Positions 1 through 9,138 of a stretch of DNA of 45,629 nucleotides are shown piece by piece. Location: NCBI GenBank assembly GCA_027486795.1, contig JAIXOI010000057.1:90896-136524 (forward strand), given 5' to 3'. How positions within the stretch are numbered: position 1 is the first letter of the stretch; each line of letters opens with the position of its first letter. The DNA is from Sphingobacteriales bacterium. GTDB taxonomy: Bacteria > Bacteroidota > Bacteroidia > Chitinophagales > CAIOSU01. The notes under the pieces were generated by a model that saw nothing but the letters and a program-made list of their open reading frames with translations, ran no database searches and was not told the origin of the DNA. A program made the position numbers and the translations under genes.

Positions 1-161
1 GTGCTGGCAGCGATTTGCTAGAGTTGGGCAAACTATTGAAAAACAAATGCGGCGTAGGTGGCAATGTGAAAGAAGGGGTAGTGTTGATTCAAGGCGATCA
101 TAAGCAAAAAATAGCCAGCATCTTGCAAGATGCTGGCTACAAAATAAAGTTAAAAGGCTAA
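1..161 (+). CDS. SUI1/YciH-family translation factor, C-terminal fragment
   Basis: The window opens inside this gene; reading from base 3 gives 52 residues to a TAA at 159-161. The visible part has the signature end of the SUI1/eIF1 fold as in bacterial Yci[15 protein letters not shown], then [11 protein letters not shown] and a closing GYKIKLKG. The family binds the small ribosomal subunit and in eukaryotes and archaea monitors start-codon selection; the bacterial role is poorly defined. The N-terminal part lies outside the window, so the start and full length are unknown. It is convergent with the next gene, with only 3 bp between the two stop codons. Confidence 0.85.
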   Translation, partial: AGSDLLELGKLLKNKCGVGGNVKEGVVLIQGDHKQKIASILQDAGYKIKLKG

Positions 162-164
162 TTC

Positions 165-467
165 TTAAGCCTCAGATTCTTGAGCGTGTTTCACAAAAAT
201 AACTTGGTGGTTGCCGGCACGGTATTTACGTTCCAACAATCCTTTGGTCTCCAAATCGTTCTGTACTGCTTTGGTTAATGCAACTGCATCTCCCTTTACT
301 TTGCCACTTAACTCATTAAACGACAAGCGGGTAAGTTCAGGCATGCTCAGCGCTTGGTGCGTCTCCATTATAGTTAGCACGGTTTCTCTCACCACGGTAT
401 AGTCATCTGGGCTCATTTCCATGCCTTGCTGACCTGAGGGGTGCTTTGTTGTAATGTGATTTGACAT
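165..467 (-). CDS. Conserved hypothetical, winged-helix-like small protein
   Basis: This 100-residue soluble protein has no signal peptide or membrane segment. A Pro/Gly-rich head (about residues 8-20) is followed by an amphipathic region rich in alpha-helix formers (24-80). The part from about 42 to 85, with SMPELTRLSFNEL followed by a second helix and then GLLERKYRAGNHQVIFVK, looks like a helix-turn-helix plus a beta-wing. That suggests a small winged-helix domain; this is inference from the pattern, not a family match I can name with certainty. The ATG at 465-467 is used because no upstream in-frame start is better. It is divergent from lysA across a 253-bp spacer. Function unknown. Confidence 0.7.
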   Translation of the reverse strand: MSNHITTKHPSGQQGMEMSPDDYTVVRETVLTIMETHQALSMPELTRLSFNELSGKVKGDAVALTKAVQNDLETKGLLERKYRAGNHQVIFVKHAQESEA

Positions 468-691
468 AAGTAAAAGATTTATTTGTGTATATGCATAACA
501 GTAAAAAATACTGTTTTAGTTCCGTAAACCTAGTTTATTGAGGCGAAGTGAACTAAGTTAATGAAAAATGCGGGTATTGCGAATTTTTATTTTGGTTTGA
601 GCCATGTTTCAATCAATTTGCTTTGTTTCGGTAACAAATTGCACCTACAGTCAATTATTAGTATTTATTATACAGCATCGCTCAAATGCCC

Positions 692-699
692 TATCTTTG
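692..699 (+). promoter_or_regulatory. Bacteroidota-type -7 element upstream of lysA
   Basis: The octamer TATCTTTG matches the TAnnTTTG -7 consensus of Bacteroidota sigma-ABfr promoters and sits 21 bp before the lysA ATG. No clear -33 TTTG lies at the expected distance, so this rests on the -7 element and position. The leader would be very short. Confidence 0.5.
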
Positions 700-720
700 C
701 CCGCTAAAATTTAACCGAAC

Positions 721-1959
721 ATGCCACTTAAACTTAGTGAAGGCGCCTACTCGTTGCGCGGCATAAAAGTAGCCGACCTGTGCGAGCAATATGGTACACC
801 CGTGTATGTGTACGATACCGAAACCATTAAAGATCAATACGAACTATTGATAAAATCGTTTAAGGGAGCCAACATTAAGTTGAAGTATGCATGCAAGGCA
901 TTAACCAACCCCAACATCCTTCGCTATATTAAAAGCCTAGGTGCAGGGTTGGATACCGTGAGCATTCAAGAGGTGCAAATTGGTCTTGCGGCTGGTTTTG
1001 AACCTAGCGATATCATTTATACCCCCAACAACGTAAGCCTCGATGAGATAAAGCAGGCCGTTGATTTGGGCGTGCACATCAACATTGACAACATAAGTAT
1101 ACTGGAGCAGTTTGGCAACTATTATGGTAGCAAGGTGCCAGTGTGCATTCGCGTCAATCCGCACATTATGGCGGGCGGCAACGTTAAGATTAGTACTGGG
1201 CATATTGATAGCAAATTCGGTATCAGTATATATCAATTGAGGCACGTAGAGCGGGTGGTAAAAACCACTGGTATAAGGGTTCAGGGCGTGCATATGCACA
1301 CCGGTTCCGATATTTTGGACGTAGGCGTATTTAGCCGCGGTGCTGAGATGTTGTTCGACGTGGCACGTGATTTTAAAGACTTAGAGTTTTTGGATTTCGG
1401 CAGCGGATTTAAAATACCCTACAAGCCCGGCGATATGGGCACCGATGTGCAAGAGTTGGGCAAAACCCTTTCGGTACGCTTTAATGAGTTTTGTAAGGAG
1501 TATGGTCGCGATTTGGAGCTTTGGTTTGAGCCAGGCAAGTTTATCGTGAGCGAAGCGGGTTACTTCTTTGCGAAAGTAAACGTCATCAAACAAACCACGG
1601 CAACCGTGTTTGTGGGCATTGATACGGGTTTGAACCACCTGATACGCCCTATGTTTTACGATGCCTACCACCACATTATAAATGTAAGCAACCCAACCGG
1701 TACCGAGCGCATATATACCGTAGCAGGCTATATTTGCGAGACCGATACTTTTGCTTGGGACCGCAAGATAAACGAAGTGCGCGAAGGTGATATACTGGCC
1801 TTTTACAATGCAGGTGCTTATGGGTTTACCATGGCAAGCAACTATAACAGCCGCCCACGCCCTGCCGAGGTAATGATTTACAACGGCAAAGACTATCTTA
1901 TACGCAAGCGCGAAACGCTGGAAGATTTGAACAGGAATGTGGTGGAAGTGGAGATGTAA
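721..1959 (+). CDS. lysA: Diaminopimelate decarboxylase
   Basis: This enzyme converts meso-diaminopimelate to L-lysine and CO2, the last step of lysine synthesis, using pyridoxal phosphate in the cytoplasm. The 412-residue length is normal for LysA. The PLP lysine is K59 in KYACKA; the alanine-racemase-fold barrel follows with the HTGSDI motif (about 198-203). The C-terminal half carries EPGKFIVSEAG, the substrate and dimer motif CETDTFAWD, and the closing NAGAYGFTMASNYN stretch. The ATG at 721 starts a protein that aligns with the usual LysA N-terminus and lies just behind a good -7 element. It stands alone: no other lysine gene is adjacent in the window. Confidence 0.95.
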   Translation: MPLKLSEGAYSLRGIKVADLCEQYGTPVYVYDTETIKDQYELLIKSFKGANIKLKYACKALTNPNILRYIKSLGAGLDTVSIQEVQIGLAAGFEPSDIIYTPNNVSLDEIKQAVDLGVHINIDNISILEQFGNYYGSKVPVCIRVNPHIMAGGNVKISTGHIDSKFGISIYQLRHVERVVKTTGIRVQGVHMHTGSDILDVGVFSRGAEMLFDVARDFKDLEFLDFGSGFKIPYKPGDMGTDVQELGKTLSVRFNEFCKEYGRDLELWFEPGKFIVSEAGYFFAKVNVIKQTTATVFVGIDTGLNHLIRPMFYDAYHHIINVSNPTGTERIYTVAGYICETDTFAWDRKINEVREGDILAFYNAGAYGFTMASNYNSRPRPAEVMIYNGKDYLIRKRETLEDLNRNVVEVEM

Positions 1960-2442
1960 CATTTTGGGTTTTGGATGCTTGCTTTACTTGCATTGGTATA
2001 CCTAATTTACGGTATAATGGCAGTGTTGAAAAATAGACTGCGCTTAGGTTTTTTGGCGTTGAAGTTAAATTCTGAAGAATGCTAGCAGCCTGACTGGTTA
2101 TTACTTTTGATAATAACAAAATCATTCAAAAACAAGGCTTTGTATGAAATTGCAGTTCGCCTTACGTCCAAAAACTATGTCTATTACAGTTCATCTGGTC
2201 CAAAAATAACGTCCGTGAAAAAAAATAATATTTTGTTGCGCTTTATGCTTTTTTGGCCTTTTTTTCACTATATTCATGGCATGGTTGAAGGGCAATCTTC
2301 CATACTTCCGTACAGGTAAATTCCCACGGAAAAGTCAATAGAAATTCGATTTTTTTTTAAAATAATTTTTGCTGAACTTCACACCCCCTTGAAAAAGGGG
2401 TGCGAATAATAAAGCCTTTAACCTTTTTAATAAAAACAGTTT
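1960..2442. other. Intergenic region lysA-dnaA with two hairpins
   Basis: No convincing gene is present. There are two inverted repeats: GTTATTA/TAATAAC at 2097-2117, and CACCCC/GGGGTG at 2382-2402, the latter about 40 bp before dnaA in the probable dnaA leader. The stretch 2337-2372 is very A+T rich. I looked for DnaA boxes (TTATNCACA) on both strands and saw none, so there is no support here for a replication origin. Confidence 0.5.
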
Positions 2443-3885
2443 ATGTACATGGAAACAACCTATGAAGATGTATGGAAAAACTGTCTAAAAATTATTCGGG
2501 ATAATGTTAGCTTGCAATCGTTTAAGACTTGGTTTGAGCCTATTAAGCCAGTAAGGCTTGAGAATAGCGTGCTTACCATTCAAGTGCCCAGCCAGTTCTT
2601 TTACGAATGGCTAGAAGAGCACTATGTAGGTTTGCTGCGCAAAACTATAAAGCGCGAACTTGGCATTGATGCACGATTGGAGTACCGTATTGTAGTAGAT
2701 AATAGTGCAGGCAATGCTAAACCGTTCACGGTAAACTATCCAAACTACAACACGGGCAACAACAAAAACCCTGAAGTAGCTGCACCATTAGTTATGGGTA
2801 ACTCAATTAAAAACCCGTTCATCATTCCGGGATTGAAGAAGGTGAACATCGAATCGCAATTGTCGCCTGCTTACAACTTCGACAATTTCGTGGAAGGTGA
2901 TTGCAACCGTTTGGCCCGCTCTGCTGGTTTTGCCGTGGCTACCAAGCCTCCAGGCACTACGGCCTTCAATCCTTTAGTGGTTTATGGTGGGGTTGGTTTG
3001 GGTAAAACCCATTTGGTGCAAGCTATCGGAAATCAGTTTAAGCAACATTTCCCGAACAAGACAGTTTTGTACGTTTCATCTGAGAAATTTACAAACCAAT
3101 TTATCGAGGCATTAAAAAATAATGCCGTTAACGACTTTATCCATTTCTATCATCTTATTGATGTGTTGATTGTGGACGATATCCAGTTTTTTGCCAACAA
3201 AGACAAAACCCAGGACATATTCTTCCACATTTTCAACCACTTGCACCAAGGTGGCAAGCAATTGATATTGACCAGCGACCGCAGCCCGCGCGACCTAGAA
3301 GGTATGGAAGAGCGTTTATTGAGCCGCTTTAAGTGGGGGCTATCTGCCGATTTGCAAGTGCCTGATTTCGAGACCCGAATCGCCATCCTTGAGAAGAAGA
3401 TGTATGCCGATGGTATTGAATTGCCACGCGAAGTAGTTGAGTTTGTAGCGTACAACATCAATACCAACATCCGTGAGCTGGAAGGTGCCTTGATTTCGCT
3501 TTTGGCCCAAGCATCTCTGAACAAAAAGGAGATTGACATTGAGCTAGCGAAGAAAATCATCAAGAACTTTGTGAAGAGCATTAGCCGCGAGGTATCTATT
3601 GAGTACATACAGAAAACCGTATGCGAGCACTTTGAGATACCCATGGATAAGCTTAAAGAAAAGACCCGCAAACGTGCTATCGTTCAAGCGCGCCAGCTAT
3701 CTATGTTCTTGGCCAAAAACTTCACTAAGAATTCACTTAAAGTTATTGGTAAGCATTTCGGTGGACGCGACCACAGCACCGTAATACACTCTTGCCAAGC
3801 CGTGCAGAATTTGATTGATACCGATGGCGAGTTCCGCGACAGTGTTAAGGAAATCCAGAAAAAAATCCAATTGAGCATTACCTAA
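2443..3885 (+). CDS. dnaA: Chromosomal replication initiator DnaA
   Basis: DnaA binds origin DnaA boxes, forms an ATP-dependent filament and opens the duplex to start replication. All four domains are visible in 480 residues: domain I with the DnaB-interacting region (about 1-82), a short Asn-rich linker (88-135), the AAA+ core with Walker A GGVGLGKT (182-189) and Walker B VLIVDDIQFF (241-250), and the C-terminal DNA-binding domain with the signature GGRDHSTVIHS near residues 443-453. Two in-frame ATGs occur, at 2443 and 2449; either could be used. The gene is followed by a strong terminator and is monocistronic. The usual dnaN partner is not adjacent. Confidence 0.97.
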   Translation: MYMETTYEDVWKNCLKIIRDNVSLQSFKTWFEPIKPVRLENSVLTIQVPSQFFYEWLEEHYVGLLRKTIKRELGIDARLEYRIVVDNSAGNAKPFTVNYPNYNTGNNKNPEVAAPLVMGNSIKNPFIIPGLKKVNIESQLSPAYNFDNFVEGDCNRLARSAGFAVATKPPGTTAFNPLVVYGGVGLGKTHLVQAIGNQFKQHFPNKTVLYVSSEKFTNQFIEALKNNAVNDFIHFYHLIDVLIVDDIQFFANKDKTQDIFFHIFNHLHQGGKQLILTSDRSPRDLEGMEERLLSRFKWGLSADLQVPDFETRIAILEKKMYADGIELPREVVEFVAYNINTNIRELEGALISLLAQASLNKKEIDIELAKKIIKNFVKSISREVSIEYIQKTVCEHFEIPMDKLKEKTRKRAIVQARQLSMFLAKNFTKNSLKVIGKHFGGRDHSTVIHSCQAVQNLIDTDGEFRDSVKEIQKKIQLSIT

Positions 3886-3921
3886 ACACAACCAAACAAC
3901 CAACAATCCAGAACTAATATG

Positions 3922-3950
3922 GGGCTAGTACGAAAGTACTGGCCCTTTTT
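3922..3950 (+). terminator. Rho-independent terminator of dnaA
   Basis: A 10-bp stem, GGGCTAGTAC pairing with GTACTGGCCC through one G-U pair, is closed by a GAAA tetraloop and followed by five Ts. It lies 36 bp after the dnaA stop. Confidence 0.9.
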
Positions 3951-4139
3951 ATTATTCGGGGCAATCATAGGCGTAGTAAAGCAATGCAATATGAACATGT
4001 GCTGTACCGTTATTGCTACAAAGAGGTTATTATGAGCCTCCAATCTGTGGAAACTACCTAAAACCAACCCCGATATTGATATTAACTTTACTATTCGGAA
4101 TTGCGTGAAAATTCCACAAACGCTGATAATAACTTAAAT

Positions 4140-4835
4140 ATGGGATTGACAACTTTGTTGCTTCAAGTGGATTCAACAGCTGATAGCGCGATAATACAGA
4201 GCACGGGCGGCGATTCTTTTGTCTCTTACTTGGAATTTATGATGAAGGGTGGGGTAATGATTATCCCTATTTTTATCCTGCTTTTCCTGTGCTTCTATAT
4301 CATTATCGAAAGGTTGCTTACCATCACCAAGATGGCCAAGCACGACCCAAAACTTATTGATGAGCTAGTGCGCGAGCTTAAAGCCGGCAAACTAGAAGAG
4401 GCCATAAGAATTTGCGAGCGCTCGCCAAACTCCCAAAGCAATATATTAAAGAGCGCTGTAAGCGTTATTGGTGCACCCATACACGAGATTGAACTGGTGA
4501 TGGAACGCGCTATGAATATCGAGATTGCTCGAATGGAGAAAGGCTTAGGCTATTTGGGTCTAATTGCCAGTATCGCCCCTATTTTAGGGTTTATCGGCAC
4601 CATCCTCGGTGTAATCAACATCTTTTATTCCATCTCCATTACCGAAGACATAAGCATCGGCAGTATTTCTGGCGGTCTTTACGAGAAAATGATAAGCAGC
4701 GGCGCTGGCCTAGTAGTAGCCGTGGTGGCTTATTCAGGCTACCACCTATTTAACATCAAGATTGACAACTTCTCGCTTAAGGCCCAACAACAAGCGCTTA
4801 GCTTTATACATACCATTTTAAAGCCCGGACAATGA
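4140..4835 (+). CDS. exbB: MotA/TolQ/ExbB proton channel family protein
   Basis: ExbB/TolQ proteins form the pentameric part of inner-membrane motors that use proton flow to energise TonB (outer-membrane uptake) or Tol (envelope upkeep). The protein has an N-terminal membrane segment (about 32-54), a cytoplasmic domain, and two C-terminal membrane segments; the conserved TolQ/ExbB region GLIASIAPILGFIGTILGVI is clear. I start at the ATG at 4140 (231 residues), which gives an N-terminus like other Bacteroidota ExbB proteins; a TTG at 4101 would add 13 unlikely residues. Its stop overlaps the exbD start in an ATGA. Which motor it serves cannot be decided, as no tonB or tolA is adjacent. Confidence 0.9.
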   Translation: MGLTTLLLQVDSTADSAIIQSTGGDSFVSYLEFMMKGGVMIIPIFILLFLCFYIIIERLLTITKMAKHDPKLIDELVRELKAGKLEEAIRICERSPNSQSNILKSAVSVIGAPIHEIELVMERAMNIEIARMEKGLGYLGLIASIAPILGFIGTILGVINIFYSISITEDISIGSISGGLYEKMISSGAGLVVAVVAYSGYHLFNIKIDNFSLKAQQQALSFIHTILKPGQ

Positions 4836-5227
4836 AAGCTAGAAGGAACAAACGCTTCGCGATGGAAATCCCCACGGGATCGCTGAGCGACATCATGTTT
4901 TTTTTGCTGCTATTCTTCCTCATAATCTCTACGCTGGCCAACCCCAACGTTATTAAGCTCTCTTTGCCCAAAGCCTCTACCTCCGACCAAACGAACAAGA
5001 GCCACATAACCTTGGCCGTAACGGATGACAAGCGGTATTTTATAGACAAAACCGAGGTAGGAATTGATCAGTTGGAGAGCTCCTTGGCCAATGTAACCAG
5101 CGGTACCGACGACAAAACCATCATCCTACGCATACCATACAATCTACAAGTACAGGATATGGTTGATGTGCTGCAAATAGGCTCAAAGCTAGGCCTGAAC
5201 TTTGTGATTGCTACGGATAAGAAGTAG
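4832..5227 (+). CDS. exbD: ExbD/TolR biopolymer transport protein
   Basis: ExbD/TolR is the single-span partner of ExbB/TolQ; its membrane Asp carries the protons. Here that residue is D20 in GSLSDIMFFLLLFFLI, followed by a periplasmic domain of about 85 residues. The length of 131 residues fits the family. The start overlaps the exbB stop by four bases (ATGA), so the two proteins are probably translationally coupled. Many Bacteroidota operons have two exbD genes and a tonB; here there is only one exbD and no tonB. Confidence 0.92.
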   Translation: MKARRNKRFAMEIPTGSLSDIMFFLLLFFLIISTLANPNVIKLSLPKASTSDQTNKSHITLAVTDDKRYFIDKTEVGIDQLESSLANVTSGTDDKTIILRIPYNLQVQDMVDVLQIGSKLGLNFVIATDKK

Positions 5228-5605
5228 GAGTTGTTAAAGTAATCTACTTCTGTTTAAAGGTGAAGCCCTCAACGTGCATGGTGAGCGCAGTCGAAGCATC
5301 TGTAACATAGGTGGCATTGTGCGCTTTCTATCTTTTACTTATAATGATATAGCGTTACCGTATTTCCGATAGTTTGACTACCCTTACTATGACCCATAAT
5401 TTAATGTCGTTTGAGGATTGAACGCTTGCCTTTGTTCAATATTAACAAGTTGAATACAATAGTTTGCCACATCAATCAGCCAAAAATCACCCCTTTACAA
5501 CTCCACCAATAAATAGTATCTTTGCACCCTTGTACAATTGGGAAACCAATCCGTTGGGTTTGGTGTTCTTATTCTTGCTTATAAAAGATAAAATTAAGTA
5601 TAACC
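5228..5605. other. Intergenic region exbD-tig
   Basis: No gene is supported. An 8-bp inverted repeat (AGAAGTAG at 5220-5227, CTACTTCT at 5244-5251) spans the exbD stop and could form a weak terminator. A fragment at 5279-5300 (GGTGAGCGCAGTCGAAGCAT) resembles the short repeats built on a GTCGAAG core that are scattered in the second half of the window. The tig promoter is at the right end. Confidence 0.5.
5494..5524 (+). promoter_or_regulatory. Promoter of the tig-clpP-clpX operon
   Basis: A -7 element TATCTTTG at 5517-5524, followed by CACC, is preceded at 19-nt spacing by TTTA (5494-5497), close to the TTTG -33 consensus of Bacteroidota. It lies about 80 bp before the tig start. Confidence 0.65.
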
Positions 5606-6979
5606 GTGAACGTAACTGCAACATCTGGCGAACAACATACCGCCATCCTCTCTATCAAAATTGAGCAAGCTGACTACCAGCCACGTATTGAAGAAGCACT
5701 AAAGAACCTACGCAAAAAGGTTGACCTTAAGGGTTTCCGTAAAGGCATGGTGCCTCCAGGTTTGGTTAAAAAAATGTATGGCACAGGAGTATTGGCCGAA
5801 GAGCTGGACAAAATGATTAACGAGCAGCTTGATAAGCACATTAAGGACAATAACATAAACATGTTGGGCCAACCGCTACCAAAGCACGCCGACCAGCAGA
5901 ATATCGACATTAATAGCCTTGGCGACTTTGAATTTGCTTTTGAGATTGGCATGGCACCAGCATTTGAGTTGCCTTACATTTCTAAAAAAACGGTAGCTAC
6001 CCGCTATAAAATTGCCGTTGACAATGTTATTGTTAACGAAGAGGTAGACGCTTTGCGCAAACGTTTTGGCACCACCACCAACCCTGAGGATGGTGCTGTA
6101 GAAGAAACCGATGTGATTGTAGTAAAACTACAAGAGCTTGAAGGCAAGAAGGTTAAAGAAGGTGGCATTGAGAACAGCACCGCCATTGGTGTTGATATGC
6201 TTACCGATGAAGCTAAAAAAGAAGTGGTTGGTCTTACCCTTGGTGCTAGTGCCGATGTAAACATCTTCAACTTCTTGACTGGTAAAACCCAAGAAGAGGC
6301 TGCTAAACACCTTTTGAATGTAACAGAAGGCTACCCTGAAGGTGCAGGAGATAAATACCGTGTAACGTTGGAAAAAATCAATCGCCAAGCACCAGGCGAA
6401 TTGAACCAAGAGTTGTTTGACCAAGTATTTGGCCCCGGCGCTGTAGAAGGCGAAGCCGCATTTTTGGACAAACTGCGCGAGGAAATTGAAAAATCGTTTG
6501 ACCACGAGGCGGAGCAAAAATTTGGATATGACCTATTGGAGCAACTGCTTGACCAAACTGAAATTTCATTACCAGATGATTTCTTGAAACGCTGGATTAA
6601 GCACAGCAACGAGAAGCCAGTAAGCGATGAGCAGATTGCCGAAGAGTTTGATGCTTTTGCCCGCAGCCTGCGCTACCAGCTTATTGTAAACAAAATAAGC
6701 AAGGACAACGATATCAAGGTTTCTCAAGAAGAGGTTAAAGAACGCACCCGCCAGCAAATATATGCCCAGTATGCACAGTACTTTGGTGGTATGGACGTGG
6801 ATAAGGTATTGGATGAGTGGGCCGACGGTATGCTTAAAAAGCGCGAGCATGTAGAGAAAACCTACCAACAAGTGCTTGACGAAAAATTGATTGCTTTCAT
6901 CAAAGAACAAGTATCTATTGATGAAAAAACTGTATCATTGGAAGAATTCAAAAACTTGAACAAGCCAGAAACCGTATGA
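5606..6979 (+). CDS. tig: Trigger factor
   Basis: Trigger factor is the ribosome-bound chaperone that meets nascent chains at the exit tunnel. The N-terminal ribosome-binding domain carries the signature loop GFRKGMVP (residues 43-50), which docks on protein L23. A middle PPIase-like domain and a long helical C-terminal chaperone domain follow, for 457 residues. The start is a GTG at 5606; the resulting MNVT head matches Bacteroidota trigger factors, and a clear promoter precedes it. The stop overlaps clpP by ATGA. The middle region is divergent from the E. coli type and may not be an active prolyl isomerase; this is inference from sequence. Confidence 0.95.
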   Translation: MNVTATSGEQHTAILSIKIEQADYQPRIEEALKNLRKKVDLKGFRKGMVPPGLVKKMYGTGVLAEELDKMINEQLDKHIKDNNINMLGQPLPKHADQQNIDINSLGDFEFAFEIGMAPAFELPYISKKTVATRYKIAVDNVIVNEEVDALRKRFGTTTNPEDGAVEETDVIVVKLQELEGKKVKEGGIENSTAIGVDMLTDEAKKEVVGLTLGASADVNIFNFLTGKTQEEAAKHLLNVTEGYPEGAGDKYRVTLEKINRQAPGELNQELFDQVFGPGAVEGEAAFLDKLREEIEKSFDHEAEQKFGYDLLEQLLDQTEISLPDDFLKRWIKHSNEKPVSDEQIAEEFDAFARSLRYQLIVNKISKDNDIKVSQEEVKERTRQQIYAQYAQYFGGMDVDKVLDEWADGMLKKREHVEKTYQQVLDEKLIAFIKEQVSIDEKTVSLEEFKNLNKPETV

Positions 6980-7653
6980 ACCACTATAAAGAGTTCATGA
7001 GCTACGCGGTTAAAGACCGTCAGCTTAGTAGTATGCACGTTGAAAGCGCGCTGAAAAGACAATTTACCAACCTTACTCCATACATCATTGAAGAGCGTCA
7101 ATTGAACATCGCCCAAATGGACGTTTTCAGTCGCTTGATGATGGACCGTATCTTATTTTTAGGTAGCGGTGTGGACGATTATGTGGCCAGCGTGCTGCAA
7201 GCCCAATTGTTGTTCCTAGAGAGTACCGACCCTAAGAGCGACATCCAAATCTACATCAACAGCCCTGGTGGTATGGTGTATGCTGGTTTGGGTATTTACG
7301 ATACCATGCAGTACATTAGCCCCGATGTGGCAACTATTTGCACTGGTATTGCTGCTAGCATGGCTGCCGTATTGTTGTGTGCTGGTGCCGAAGGTAAGCG
7401 CACTGCATTGAAACATAGCCGTGTAATGATCCACCAACCACTAGGTGGTGCAGGTGGTCAAGCCAGCGATGTGGAGATTACAGCAAACGAAATATTGAAG
7501 TTGCGCGTAGAGCTTTATGATATTATTGCGAAACATTCAGGCCAAACTTTCGAAAAAGTGGAGCAGGATAGCGATCGTGATTACTGGATGAAGGCTGATG
7601 AAGCACTTGCATACGGCATGATTGATGAAGTGCTAGAGCGTAAAAAGCCTTAA
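6976..7653 (+). CDS. clpP: ATP-dependent Clp protease proteolytic subunit ClpP
   Basis: ClpP forms the tetradecameric serine-protease chamber fed by ClpX. The catalytic triad is visible: S128 in GIAASMA, H153 in MIHQP, and D202 in SDRDYWM. The 225-residue length is slightly longer than E. coli ClpP (207) because of the N-terminal stretch. The ATG overlaps the tig stop by four bases, so it is translationally coupled, and clpX follows 15 bp later. The tig-clpP-clpX order is the standard bacterial arrangement, linking nascent-chain handling with degradation. Confidence 0.97.
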   Translation: MNHYKEFMSYAVKDRQLSSMHVESALKRQFTNLTPYIIEERQLNIAQMDVFSRLMMDRILFLGSGVDDYVASVLQAQLLFLESTDPKSDIQIYINSPGGMVYAGLGIYDTMQYISPDVATICTGIAASMAAVLLCAGAEGKRTALKHSRVMIHQPLGGAGGQASDVEITANEILKLRVELYDIIAKHSGQTFEKVEQDSDRDYWMKADEALAYGMIDEVLERKKP

Positions 7654-7668
7654 TTAAAATTGCAACAG

Positions 7669-8904
7669 ATGAAGCGGGATAAAGGTTACAAGTGTTCTTT
7701 TTGTGGACGCAACAAAGAGGAGACCATGATCCTCATTGCGGGCCTAGAAGGGCATATATGTGAAAACTGTGTGGCCCAAGCCCAGCAGATTATTGATGAA
7801 GAGCTATATCAGCAAGATCAGAAGTTTCAGTTCAGTTTGGCCAAGTCAATAAAGCCAAAGGATATTTTCAGTTTTCTGAACCAGTACGTTATTGGTCAGG
7901 ATGATGCCAAAAAATTTCTTGCAGTTGCCGTATACAACCACTATAAGCGCTTAAACCAAAAGCACGACGACGATGTAGAAATCGAAAAGTCGAACATTGT
8001 GATGGTAGGGCAAACCGGCACCGGTAAAACCCTTTTGGCGCGAACCATTGCCCGTTTCCTTAACGTTCCGTTTACGATTGTTGATGCCACGGTATTTACC
8101 GAGGCAGGCTATGTGGGCGAAGACGTGGAGAGCATCCTTAGCCGCCTATTGCAGGTGTGCAACTATGATGTAAAGCTTGCCGAGAAAGGTATTATTTATA
8201 TCGATGAGATTGATAAGGTGGCCCGCAAAAGCGACAACCCATCCATTACTCGCGATGTAAGTGGCGAAGGCGTGCAGCAATCGCTATTGAAGCTATTAGA
8301 AGGCAGCGATGTGCAAGTGCCACCGCAAGGCGGCCGCAAGCACCCTGAGCAGAAAATGGTGAAAATTAATACCCAGAACATTCTATTCCTTTGCGGCGGT
8401 GCGTTTGATGGTATTGAGCGCATTATTGGTAAGCGCATGAACCAACAAGCTATCGGTTTCAAATCAAGAGAGAAGGATAAGGAAGTTGTAGACCGTGACA
8501 ACCTGTTGCAGTACATTAGCCCGGCCGATTTGAAAACGTTTGGTTTAATACCGGAGTTGATAGGTCGCTTGCCAGTATTGGTGCACCTTGACCCGCTCGA
8601 CCAAGCTACGCTTCGCGCCATCCTTACCGAACCTAAGAATGCGCTGATTAAGCAATACCAGAAGCTATTTAAATTGGAAGGTATTGAGCTGGAGTTTGCC
8701 GATGATGCCCTTGATTTTATTGTAACCAAAGCCGACGAGTTTAAGCTTGGCGCGCGTGGCTTGCGCTCTATTTGCGAGGCAATTATGACCGATGCCATGT
8801 TTGATATGCCATCGCAAGAAGGTTTGAGGCACTTTATCGTTACTGAAGAGTATTGTAAAGAGAAACTGCGCCACGAGATAATGAATAAATTGAAGGTGGC
8901 GTAA
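7669..8904 (+). CDS. clpX: ATP-dependent Clp protease ATP-binding subunit ClpX
   Basis: ClpX is the AAA+ unfoldase that recognises tagged substrates and threads them into ClpP. Seen from the ATG at 7669 (411 residues): zinc-binding domain with C9, C12, C31 and C34; Walker A GQTGTGKT (114-121); pore loop GYVGED (147-152); Walker B IIYIDEID (175-182); and the CGGAFDGIERII region. The C-terminal small AAA domain ends normally. A TTG at 7660 is also in frame but would add only three residues; the ATG gives the usual head just before the zinc finger. Last gene of the operon; a terminator follows. Confidence 0.97.
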   Translation: MKRDKGYKCSFCGRNKEETMILIAGLEGHICENCVAQAQQIIDEELYQQDQKFQFSLAKSIKPKDIFSFLNQYVIGQDDAKKFLAVAVYNHYKRLNQKHDDDVEIEKSNIVMVGQTGTGKTLLARTIARFLNVPFTIVDATVFTEAGYVGEDVESILSRLLQVCNYDVKLAEKGIIYIDEIDKVARKSDNPSITRDVSGEGVQQSLLKLLEGSDVQVPPQGGRKHPEQKMVKINTQNILFLCGGAFDGIERIIGKRMNQQAIGFKSREKDKEVVDRDNLLQYISPADLKTFGLIPELIGRLPVLVHLDPLDQATLRAILTEPKNALIKQYQKLFKLEGIELEFADDALDFIVTKADEFKLGARGLRSICEAIMTDAMFDMPSQEGLRHFIVTEEYCKEKLRHEIMNKLKVA

Positions 8905-8960
8905 GATTTCAGTTACGAGTTATCAGTTACGGGTTACGAGTTGACTCTTTAAAGTATATA

Positions 8961-8996
8961 ACGGGTTGGTTGCTGACGGCAGCCGACCCGTTTTTT
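8961..8996 (+). terminator. Rho-independent terminator of the tig-clpP-clpX operon
   Basis: ACGGGTTGGTTGCT (8961-8974) pairs with GGCAGCCGACCCGT (8978-8991) with G-U pairs and a 3-nt loop, and runs into a T tract ending at 8996. It is 56 bp after the clpX stop. Confidence 0.9.
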
Positions 8997-9138
8997 GTTT
9001 GGGCAAGCTTATTTGGGCTTGGAAATATAATCGGCTTAACTGTTAGGTTAGGTTAAAATGCTAAACCTTCCGTTTGGCAACATTGGTTAATATACTACGA
9101 ATATCTATTTTGCGTTCAATCGTTACAAACTACCACCA

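Noticed and set aside
2107-2319. 70-residue frame on + strand before dnaA
   Set aside because: Composition is that of random A+T-rich spacer, no domain or signal peptide is visible, and it lies between the lysA end and the dnaA leader.
1960-2442. Replication origin next to dnaA
   Set aside because: No DnaA boxes of the TTATNCACA type or iteron-like repeats were seen on either strand; the A+T-rich patch alone is not enough.
5464-5664. 66-residue frame overlapping the tig promoter and start
   Set aside because: It runs over the promoter and the first codons of the well-supported trigger factor gene in another frame and has no recognisable features.
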